NCBI RefSeq assembly: GCF_002954545.1
Contig: NZ_MSCH01000003.1
Span: 1,961,991-2,025,990 of the forward strand
Source of the DNA: Psychrosphaera saromensis
GTDB taxonomy: Bacteria > Pseudomonadota > Gammaproteobacteria > Enterobacterales > Alteromonadaceae
Length of the DNA stretch: 64,000 nt
Direction of reading: 5' to 3'
This document shows positions 57,369 through 64,000 of the stretch, piece after piece; position 1 is the first letter of the stretch; the number at the start of each line of letters is the position of its first letter. The position numbers were made by a program, and so were the translations under genes. The notes under the pieces are model-generated. The model saw only the letters and a program-made list of their open reading frames with translations, did not search any database and had not been told where the DNA came from.

Positions 57369-58925
57369 ATGGCTTTAACAGTAAATTCAAATCCATCATC
57401 GATAAATGCTCAAAATAAACTATCTGGTTCATCGAGCGGTTTGTCGACATCAATGCAACGTTTGGCTTCAGGCTTACGTATCAATAGTGCAAAAGATGAC
57501 GCTGCTGGTCTGCAAATTTCAAATCGATTAACTTCTCAAATCAATGGCTTGAACGTTGCTGTTCGAAATGCCAACGATGGTACTTCAATGGCTCAAACCG
57601 CTGAGGGTGCATTACAAGAATCAACAACTATCCTACAACGTATGCGTGATTTGTCTGTTCAATCAGCGAATGCCACGAATACAACGGTTGATAGAAAAGC
57701 CCTAAACGAAGAAGTAACTCAGCTTAAAGCTGAATTAAACAGAATCGCAGATACAACAACATTCGGTGGCCAACAACTATTAGATGGTACGTTTGGTAAC
57801 CAACAATTCCAAGTAGGTGCTGATGCAAACCAAACAATTGGTTTATCAATCAACTCAGCGCAAACGGATGATTTAGGTAGTGCACGTGCTAACTTAGATG
57901 CGGGTACATTAATGGGTGTGTCTACAGCAGGGGCTGCTGATGCCACTGCCGCTGAAGCATTACTTAATACAGCTGCTGCGGATACCATGACTATCTCTGG
58001 TGTAAATGAAGCAACGGTTCAGTTTAGTGATGACGATAGTTCTGCTGAAATGGCGGCTAAAATCAATGCTGAATTTAATACAACAGGTGTAAAAGCCGAC
58101 GCTAAAACCACCGCAATGATCACAGGCTTTGTTGGTGGTGAAGTTGATGCTGCTAACGGTACAGCGGATAACGTAAGCTTTACATTAAGTAACGGAACAT
58201 CTTCAGAAATTATTTCGTTTACCTCATCAGGTGATGCGAATGACGATATGCAAACGATGATCGCAAAGATCAATGAGAAAGCGTCTGTAACAGGTATCGG
58301 TGCATCATATAGCTCAGAAGCACTTGCTGGTACAGCGGGTATCGTATTAACTTCTGAAGCGGGTGATAATATAATTATCTCTGATTTAACAGATGACGAT
58401 GCATCTGCGGCAGGTACAGCGACAGCATTTGATGTAACGGGTGCAGATTATGACGGTACAGCTGATGCGACAAGTAATACTATAACATCAGGTGGTGCAG
58501 CTGACTCGGTAGCAGTTCGTGGTTCAATTCAGCTTGATAGTACGTTATCTTTCTCGTCACAATCATCGTCAACTGATACTGGTCTTGGTGTAGAAACACG
58601 TTCATCAGAGATAAGTATTGATACGCTTGACTTAACCTCAGCGCAAGGGTCACAAGATGCGATTGCGGTAATAGATGGCGCGTTAGCGAAGATTGATAAA
58701 AATCGTTCAGTTTTAGGTGCGACTCAAAACCGTTTGGAATCGACAGTGAACAACTTAAGTTCAATTGTTGAGAATTCATCGGCAGCGCGTTCACGAATTC
58801 GTGATACAGACTTTACCGTTGAGACAGCTGAGTTGACTAAGAATCAAATCTTACAACAAGCTGGTACATCAATCTTAGCGCAAGCTAACCAACTACCTCA
58901 AGCAGCGTTAAGCTTACTAGGTTAA
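57369..58925 (+). CDS. fliC: Flagellin 4 (sigma28-class, duplicated type)
   Basis: A 518-aa flagellin nearly identical to flagellin 3. The few visible amino-acid differences are mostly central (for example NTTLADTM to [15 protein letters not shown] to ITGFVGG, ATSFNV to ATAFDV). Its 3' flank is also a copy of that of flagellin 3, so these two are the most recent duplicates. Own sigma28 promoter and terminator. Confidence 0.95.
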   Translation: MALTVNSNPSSINAQNKLSGSSSGLSTSMQRLASGLRINSAKDDAAGLQISNRLTSQINGLNVAVRNANDGTSMAQTAEGALQESTTILQRMRDLSVQSANATNTTVDRKALNEEVTQLKAELNRIADTTTFGGQQLLDGTFGNQQFQVGADANQTIGLSINSAQTDDLGSARANLDAGTLMGVSTAGAADATAAEALLNTAAADTMTISGVNEATVQFSDDDSSAEMAAKINAEFNTTGVKADAKTTAMITGFVGGEVDAANGTADNVSFTLSNGTSSEIISFTSSGDANDDMQTMIAKINEKASVTGIGASYSSEALAGTAGIVLTSEAGDNIIISDLTDDDASAAGTATAFDVTGADYDGTADATSNTITSGGAADSVAVRGSIQLDSTLSFSSQSSSTDTGLGVETRSSEISIDTLDLTSAQGSQDAIAVIDGALAKIDKNRSVLGATQNRLESTVNNLSSIVENSSAARSRIRDTDFTVETAELTKNQILQQAGTSILAQANQLPQAALSLLG

Positions 58926-59125
58926 TAAGCGATAAATTAATAGCCTAGTAAATACTAGGTGCTATTAATACGAAGTGAATCGTTATAAATAAAACCACTG
59001 TCATTGTTAATGACGGTGGTTTTTTAGTTTAATCAGCTGTATACAGTTCCAGACTCGAGAAGTTAACAACTCAAACTTTCATTTTGTCGACTCATACCCG
59101 CAATATTAAAAAATGCCAGGTTATC
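58926..59125 (+). repeat. 3' flanking repeat, copy 2 (after flagellin 4)
   Basis: Second copy of the 200-bp segment described at 56938, including the terminator at 58992-59025. Marks the duplication of a unit of about 1,988 bp. Confidence 0.9.
58992..59025 (+). terminator. Rho-independent terminator after flagellin 4
   Basis: Same 14-bp stem, GTT loop and T tail as after flagellin 3. Confidence 0.92.
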
Positions 59126-59394
59126 TCTCACACAATCTCATAAATTATATTTAATGCTATTAACTTGTAATATTGCTATTTGGCTAAATAAATTTAAGCA
59201 CTAAAAAATGGTTAGGTCACCAATTCATAGTTACAAGGACACAAGTGAGAAACAGACAATACAGAAGTGTTAAAATTTGACGTTAAGCAGTTATTTGATC
59301 CACCAGAAATTAATTTAATTTGTCTGTGTGGATAGATACAAGTACTTGTTTATTTGACATTAAATTATTGTGCATGAGTGCAAGTGACGTAATA
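59126..59394. other. Unique spacer between flagellins 4 and 5
   Basis: About 270 bp of AT-rich DNA that is not part of the repeat unit. I see no ORF with coding support and no clear hairpin. It makes this gap (593 bp in all) the largest in the array. Confidence 0.5.
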
Positions 59395-59411
59395 TTGCCG
59401 CTTTTTGGCAA
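59395..59411 (+). promoter_or_regulatory. TTGCCG...TGGCAA inverted motif upstream of flagellin 5
   Basis: TTGCCGCTTTTTGGCAA, 29 bp upstream of the sigma28 -35 box, the same distance as before flagellin 4. Confidence 0.4.
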
Positions 59412-59439
59412 TTATTTGTAATAAAAAGCTAAATTTTAT

Positions 59440-59466
59440 TAAAGTGCGGAAGTAAAGTGCCGATAT
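59440..59466 (+). promoter_or_regulatory. Sigma28 promoter of flagellin 5
   Basis: TAAAGTGC, 11 bases, GCCGATAT. 53 bp before the ATG. Confidence 0.87.
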
Positions 59467-59491
59467 ATCTAGTAACTGAATAATAATTCAA

Positions 59492-59504
59492 CCGCAAACT
59501 GCGG
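59492..59504 (+). promoter_or_regulatory. Leader hairpin next to the flagellin 5 RBS
   Basis: CCGCAAACTGCGG: base changes relative to flagellin 3 keep the outer five pairs (a T-G wobble becomes C-G), and the changed T falls in the loop. Followed by ACTAGGAGAA (RBS). Confidence 0.5.
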
Positions 59505-59518
59505 ACTAGGAGAACATC

Positions 59519-61075
59519 ATGGCTTTAACGGTAAATTCAAATCCATCGTCTATAAATGCTCAAAATAAACTATCTGGTTCATCGAGCGGTTTGTCGACAT
59601 CAATGCAACGTTTGGCTTCAGGCTTACGTATCAATAGTGCAAAAGATGACGCTGCTGGTCTGCAAATTTCAAATCGATTAACTTCTCAAATCAATGGTTT
59701 GAACGTTGCGGTTCGAAATGCCAACGATGGTACTTCAATGGCTCAAACCGCTGAGGGTGCATTACAAGAATCAACGACTATCTTACAACGTATGCGTGAC
59801 TTGTCTGTTCAATCAGCGAATGCCACGAATACAACGGTTGATAGAAAAGCCCTAAATGAAGAAGTAACTCAGCTTAAAGCTGAATTAAACAGAATCGCGG
59901 ATACAACGACATTCGGTGGCCAACAACTATTAGATGGTACGTTTGGTAACCAACAATTCCAAGTAGGTGCTGACGCAAACCAAACAATTGGTTTATCAAT
60001 CAACTCAGCACAAACGGATGATTTAGGTAGTGCACGTGCTAACTTAGATGCGGGTTCATTACTGGGGGTTGCTGGTGTAGCAGGGGCTAATTCAGACGCA
60101 GCTGTAACTGCTTTAGATACAACAGCCGCTGATACCATGACAATCTCTGGTGTAAATGAAGCAACGGTTCAGTTTAGTATCGGTGATAGTTCTGCTGAAA
60201 TGGCGGCTAAAATTAATGCAGAATTTAACACTACAGGTGTAAAAGCCGACGCTAAAACAACAGCAATGATCACAGCCTTTGTTGGTGGTGAAGTTGATGT
60301 TGCCAACGGCACAGCGGATAATGTTAGCTTTACCTTAAGTAATGGCACATCATCAGAAATCATTTCGTTTACCTCATCAGGTGATGCGAATGATGATATG
60401 CAAACGATGATCGCAAAGATCAATGAAAAAGCGTCTGTAACAGGTATCGGTGCATCATATAGCTCTGAAGCGCTTACTGGTACAGCGGGCATCGTATTAA
60501 CCTCTGAAGCTGGTAATGATATTATTATTTCTGATTTAACCGACGATGCGGCATCAGGTGGTGCTACAGCAACAACATTCAATGTGACGGGTGCAGATTA
60601 TGATGGTACAGCTGATGCGACAAGCATTGCAGTAACATCAGGTGGTGCAACTGACTCGGTAGCGGTTCGTGGGTCAATTCAGCTTGATAGTACCTTATCT
60701 TTCTCGTCGACGTCATCGTCAGTTGAGACAGGTATTGGTGTAGAAACACGTTCATCAGAAATTAGTATTGATACGCTTGACTTAACCTCAGCGCAAGGCT
60801 CACAAGATGCGATTGCGGTAATAGATGGCGCGTTAGCGAAGATTGACAAAAACCGTTCAGTTTTAGGTGCGACTCAAAACCGTTTGGAATCGACAGTGAA
60901 CAACTTAAGTTCAATTGTTGAGAACTCATCGGCAGCGCGTTCACGAATTCGTGATACAGACTTTACGGTTGAGACAGCTGAGTTGACTAAGAATCAAATC
61001 TTACAACAAGCTGGTACATCAATTTTAGCGCAAGCTAACCAATTACCTCAAGCAGCGTTAAGCCTATTAGGTTAA
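59519..61075 (+). CDS. fliC: Flagellin 5 (sigma28-class, duplicated type)
   Basis: A 518-aa flagellin of the same subfamily as flagellins 3, 4 and 6. It shares the LLGV...[10 protein letters not shown] variant at about residues 180-200 with flagellin 6, whereas 3 and 4 share [19 protein letters not shown], so the array falls into two sister pairs in this segment. Ends are nearly identical to the others. Own promoter and terminator. Confidence 0.95.
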   Translation: MALTVNSNPSSINAQNKLSGSSSGLSTSMQRLASGLRINSAKDDAAGLQISNRLTSQINGLNVAVRNANDGTSMAQTAEGALQESTTILQRMRDLSVQSANATNTTVDRKALNEEVTQLKAELNRIADTTTFGGQQLLDGTFGNQQFQVGADANQTIGLSINSAQTDDLGSARANLDAGSLLGVAGVAGANSDAAVTALDTTAADTMTISGVNEATVQFSIGDSSAEMAAKINAEFNTTGVKADAKTTAMITAFVGGEVDVANGTADNVSFTLSNGTSSEIISFTSSGDANDDMQTMIAKINEKASVTGIGASYSSEALTGTAGIVLTSEAGNDIIISDLTDDAASGGATATTFNVTGADYDGTADATSIAVTSGGATDSVAVRGSIQLDSTLSFSSTSSSVETGIGVETRSSEISIDTLDLTSAQGSQDAIAVIDGALAKIDKNRSVLGATQNRLESTVNNLSSIVENSSAARSRIRDTDFTVETAELTKNQILQQAGTSILAQANQLPQAALSLLG

Positions 61076-61337
61076 TAAATTAGTAAGTTAATAAGGTTAA
61101 AAACCTAGTAATTGTTGAATTTGAAGCCAGGGTCATTAGTAGTGACGCTGGCTTTTTAGTTTAAAGAGTTGAATAACGTTTATTTATTTTGTAAACAGGT
61201 GATGTGTTAAATAAATTTGAACCGTAAATAGGAACATAATAAAGATACATTCATTAGCGTTTAAATGCGTTTTTTTTAAAATCAGTAAAGTATTTAATAA
61301 AAAAATATTAGCTAACCAATTGAAAAGCGGCAATAAG
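61076..61337. other. Spacer between flagellins 5 and 6
   Basis: Holds the flagellin 5 terminator and AT-rich DNA with T and A runs. No gene is seen. Confidence 0.5.
61124..61158 (+). terminator. Rho-independent terminator after flagellin 5
   Basis: AAGCCAGGGTCA (61124-61135) pairs with TGACGCTGGCTT (61143-61154) with one mismatch, then TTT. Sequence differs from the terminators of flagellins 3 and 4. Confidence 0.8.
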
Positions 61338-61354
61338 TTGCCGTTATGCGGCAA
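61328..61354 (+). promoter_or_regulatory. CGGCAA/TTGCCG motif cluster upstream of flagellin 6
   Basis: CGGCAA at 61328, TTGCCG at 61338 and CGGCAA at 61349. The last two form a perfect inverted repeat with a 5-base spacer; the two CGGCAA copies are 21 bp apart. It ends 27 bp before the sigma28 -35 box. Confidence 0.45.
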
Positions 61355-61381
61355 TAAGTGTAAAAAAAGATTAAATTTTAT

Positions 61382-61408
61382 TAAAGGGTGGCAAATGCTT
61401 GCCGATAT
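61382..61408 (+). promoter_or_regulatory. Sigma28 promoter of flagellin 6
   Basis: TAAAGGGT, 11 bases, GCCGATAT. 53 bp before the ATG. Confidence 0.88.
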
Positions 61409-61433
61409 AGCTATTGATATAAATATAATTCAA

Positions 61434-61446
61434 CCGCAAATTGCGG
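61434..61446 (+). promoter_or_regulatory. Leader hairpin next to the flagellin 6 RBS
   Basis: CCGCAAATTGCGG, a perfect inverted repeat, followed by ACTAGGAGAA (RBS). The sequence 5' of it has diverged from the other leaders, so the hairpin is kept while its surroundings changed. Confidence 0.5.
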
Positions 61447-61460
61447 ACTAGGAGAACATC

Positions 61461-63020
61461 ATGGCTTTAACGGTAAATTCAAATCCATCGTCTATAAATG
61501 CTCAAAATAAACTATCTGGTTCATCGAGTGGTTTGTCGACATCAATGCAACGTTTGGCTTCAGGCTTACGTATCAATAGTGCAAAAGATGACGCTGCTGG
61601 TCTGCAAATTTCAAATCGATTAACTTCTCAAATCAATGGTTTGAACGTTGCGGTTCGAAATGCCAACGATGGTACTTCAATGGCTCAAACCGCTGAGGGT
61701 GCATTACAAGAATCAACAACTATCCTACAACGTATGCGTGATTTGTCTGTTCAATCAGCGAATGCCACGAATACAACGGTTGATAGAAAAGCCCTAAATG
61801 AAGAAGTAACTCAGCTTAAAGCTGAATTAAACAGAATCGCGGATACAACGACATTCGGTGGCCAACAACTATTAGATGGTACGTTTGGTAACCAACAATT
61901 CCAAGTAGGTGCTGATGCAAACCAAACAATTGGTTTATCAATCAACTCAGCGCAAACGGATGATTTAGGTAGTGCTCGTGCTAACTTAGATGCGGGTTCA
62001 TTACTGGGGGTTGCTGGTGCTGGGGCAGCGAATTCAGATGCAGCTGTAACTGCTTTAGACACAGCCAATGCCGATACAATGACTATCTCTGGTGTTAATG
62101 AAGCGGTTGTGCAATTTGGTATCGGTGATAGTTCTGCTGAAATGGCGGCTAAAATCAATGCTGAATTTAACACTACAGGTGTAAAAGCCGACGCTAAAAC
62201 AACAGCTATAATTTCAAACTTTGCCGGTGGTGAAGTTGATGCTGCTAACGGTACAGCGGATAATATTAGTTTTAGTTTAAGTAATGGTACATCATCAGAA
62301 ATTATTTCGTTTACCTCATCAGGTGATGCGAATGATGATATGCAAACGATGATCGCAAAGATCAATGAGAAAGCGTCTGTAACAGGTATCGGTGCATCAT
62401 ATAGCTCATCAGCCCATGACGTAAATGGTACTGGTATTATATTAACCTCTGAAGCGGGTGATGACATTATCATTGGTGACTTAACGGATGATGATGCATC
62501 TGCTGTTGGTACAGCCGTATCATTTGATGTAACGGGTGCTGATTATGATGGAACGCAAGATGCCAGTGGTGATACTACAGTAACATCAGGTGGTGCTGAC
62601 TCGGTAGCGGTTCGTGGTTCAATTCAGCTTGATAGTACGTTATCTTTCTCGTCGACATCATCGTCAACTGAGACAGGTATTGGTGTAGAAACACGTTCAT
62701 CAGAAATTAGTATTGATACGCTTGACTTAACCTCAGCGCAAGGCTCACAAGATGCGATTGCGGTAATAGATGGCGCGTTAGCGAAGATTGACAAAAACCG
62801 TTCAGTTTTAGGTGCGACTCAAAACCGTTTGGAATCGACAGTGAACAACTTAAGTTCAATTGTTGAGAACTCATCGGCAGCGCGTTCACGAATTCGTGAT
62901 ACAGACTTTACGGTTGAGACAGCTGAGTTGACTAAGAATCAAATCTTACAACAAGCTGGTACATCAATTTTAGCGCAAGCTAACCAATTACCTCAAGCAG
63001 CGTTAAGCTTATTAGGTTAA
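61461..63020 (+). CDS. fliC: Flagellin 6 (sigma28-class, duplicated type)
   Basis: A 519-aa flagellin of the duplicated subfamily. Ends are the same as flagellins 3-5; the middle is the most divergent of the four (for example [17 protein letters not shown] and [16 protein letters not shown]). Followed by its own terminator, then flaG. Confidence 0.95.
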   Translation: MALTVNSNPSSINAQNKLSGSSSGLSTSMQRLASGLRINSAKDDAAGLQISNRLTSQINGLNVAVRNANDGTSMAQTAEGALQESTTILQRMRDLSVQSANATNTTVDRKALNEEVTQLKAELNRIADTTTFGGQQLLDGTFGNQQFQVGADANQTIGLSINSAQTDDLGSARANLDAGSLLGVAGAGAANSDAAVTALDTANADTMTISGVNEAVVQFGIGDSSAEMAAKINAEFNTTGVKADAKTTAIISNFAGGEVDAANGTADNISFSLSNGTSSEIISFTSSGDANDDMQTMIAKINEKASVTGIGASYSSSAHDVNGTGIILTSEAGDDIIIGDLTDDDASAVGTAVSFDVTGADYDGTQDASGDTTVTSGGADSVAVRGSIQLDSTLSFSSTSSSTETGIGVETRSSEISIDTLDLTSAQGSQDAIAVIDGALAKIDKNRSVLGATQNRLESTVNNLSSIVENSSAARSRIRDTDFTVETAELTKNQILQQAGTSILAQANQLPQAALSLLG

Positions 63021-63100
63021 TAAGTTAGTTGATTAAGGTTAATAGATTAATAGGTTCAATAGCCTAGTAAATGCTAGGTTATATTAATCGTTGAATTTGG

Positions 63101-63131
63101 AACCAACATCATTTTTAATGATGTTGGTTTT
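63101..63131 (+). terminator. Hairpin terminator after flagellin 6
   Basis: AACCAACATCATT / AATGATGTTGGTT perfect 13-bp stem with loop TTT and a short T tail. It lies just 22 bp before flaG, so flaG may depend on read-through. Confidence 0.85.
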
Positions 63132-63152
63132 AAAGTTTAGGAGGGTGGTAGA

Positions 63153-63599
63153 ATGAGTGAATTAATTTCTCCAACAGGTTTTACTAATTTAGTCGGGGCT
63201 GAATTAGTGAGCAATAAACCTGATAAGCCTCATAATAAAGATGTACAAACAAAACAAAATTCTGAAATTCAGGTTGAACAAAAACAAGTTGAAAAATCGC
63301 TTACAGAAGCTCAAGTTGAAAAGCAGTCAGCCGCTAAAGAGTTAGACGACGCAGAAGAGCAAAAAGCAATAGAGAAAGTGGCTTCAAAGTTGCAAGAGTT
63401 TGTTAATTTAATAGATAAACAGCTAGAGTTTCGTGTTGATGATGACTCTGGTCGACATGTAGTTACTGTTTCTGATAAATTAAGCGGCGATATTATTCGT
63501 CAAATTCCATCAGAAGAAGTATTAAGATTAGCTAGAAATTTATCAGATTTAGCTGATGTAGCAAATAGTTCCGGTAAAATAATCACGACAGAAGTTTAA
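63153..63599 (+). CDS. flaG: Flagellar protein FlaG
   Basis: A 148-aa protein with a Lys/Gln/Glu-rich N-terminal half and a C-terminal FlaG domain (KLQEFVNLIDKQLEFRVDDDSGRHVVTVSD, IIRQIPSEEVLRLARNL). FlaG influences filament length or filament cap function in polar flagellates; its biochemical role is unclear. RBS AGGAGGGTGG is close before the ATG. Placement between flagellins and fliD is standard. Confidence 0.92.
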   Translation: MSELISPTGFTNLVGAELVSNKPDKPHNKDVQTKQNSEIQVEQKQVEKSLTEAQVEKQSAAKELDDAEEQKAIEKVASKLQEFVNLIDKQLEFRVDDDSGRHVVTVSDKLSGDIIRQIPSEEVLRLARNLSDLADVANSSGKIITTEV

Positions 63600-63636
63600 T
63601 CGTCACGTTTAATGTTTTTAATTTGAGGTAATCATA

Positions 63637-64000
63637 ATGGCTACGCTAACATCCACAGGCATAGGTTCAGGCTTAGATGTATCATCTATAGTTTCAAGCT
63701 TAGTTGCGTCAGAACAAGACCCATATGAAGCTCGAATTACAGAAAAAGAAGAGATCGCAACCGAGAAGATCACCTCTTTAGGTAGCCTTGTCAGTGCCGC
63801 TGCAGCATTTCAAGATGCAGCAGAAGCATTAAACTCTGAAGACTTATTTAATGCCAATGCAGTATCAAATAGTGGAAGTGATTTTTCTATATCTGTCGAT
63901 GCTGATGCAGTGCCTAGTAGTTATTCAATAGAGGTACAATCTTTGGCCCAAGGGCAAAAACTTGCCTCAGACGCGTATGCTGAAGATGAAACCGTAGGTG
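63637..64000 (+). CDS. fliD: Filament cap protein FliD (3' end outside window)
   Basis: 121 codons are visible before the window ends. The start MATLTSTGIGSGLDVSSIVSSLVASEQDPYEARI is the canonical FliD (HAP2) N-terminus. RBS TTGAGGTAA is about 8 bp before the ATG. FliD forms the cap under which flagellin subunits are added. fliS normally follows. Confidence 0.94.
   Translation, partial: MATLTSTGIGSGLDVSSIVSSLVASEQDPYEARITEKEEIATEKITSLGSLVSAAAAFQDAAEALNSEDLFNANAVSNSGSDFSISVDADAVPSSYSIEVQSLAQGQKLASDAYAEDETVG

Noticed and set aside
61811-62473. Long minus-strand frame (220 codons) antisense to flagellin 6, with similar ones opposite flagellins 3-5
   Set aside because: Arises from the codon bias of repetitive Ala/Thr/Ser/Asp-rich flagellin; the copies follow the duplications and carry no independent coding signal.
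55381-63020. Repeat structure of the flagellin array as a CRISPR or phase-variable invertible system
   Set aside because: Repeats are whole genes in the same orientation with no short spaced repeats, and no recombinase or inverted recombination sites are present.

Overview
The window is 64 kb from an AT-rich gammaproteobacterium with a polar flagellum. The gene order (flrBC-fliEFGHIJKLMNOPQR-flhBAFG-fliA-cheYZAB-motCD-parC-parP-cheW), the family types and the sigma54/sigma28 promoter classes fit marine Alteromonadales, perhaps Colwelliaceae-like. The genus is inference only. Almost every gene is on the + strand.

Region 1 (1-9086) is the 3' part of a cellulose (bcs) operon. It holds the end of bcsC, an unexpected lipoprotein with a 5'-nucleotidase/metallophosphatase domain and a C-terminal LamG-like domain, then bcsE, a short bcsF and bcsG. 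The genes abut or overlap, and a hairpin terminator follows bcsG. BcsG keeps the residues needed to add phosphoethanolamine to cellulose, and BcsE keeps an RxGD motif of the c-di-GMP-binding GIL type.

Region 2 (9087-11500) is accessory DNA: a repeat-rich gap and two orphan genes. The sequences flanking these genes look like integron attC recombination sites, so this may be a small cassette array without an integrase.

Region 3 (11453-42513) is the flagellar and chemotaxis core. FlrB/FlrC is the two-component system for class III genes. It is followed by basal body, C-ring and export genes (fliE to flhA), the polar placement and number regulators FlhF and FlhG, sigma28 (FliA), and the chemotaxis operon with a MotCD-type stator and the ParC/ParP array-positioning pair. 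Sigma54-type promoters precede flrB, fliE, probably fliL, and flhA.

Region 4 (42631-51407) is flgFGHI, an unrecognised 136-codon gene, then flgJKL, started by a near-perfect sigma54 promoter. flgBCDE, flgA, flgMN, cheV/cheR and flrA are absent, so the flagellar regulon is split.

Region 5 (51408-64000) is a tandem array of six large flagellin genes (512-527 codons), then flaG and the start of fliD. Flagellins 1 and 2 have sigma54-type promoters. Flagellins 3-6 are near-identical duplicates with sigma28 promoters, a shared leader hairpin and a recurring TTGCCG/CGGCAA motif upstream. The array looks shaped by recent tandem duplication and gene conversion.
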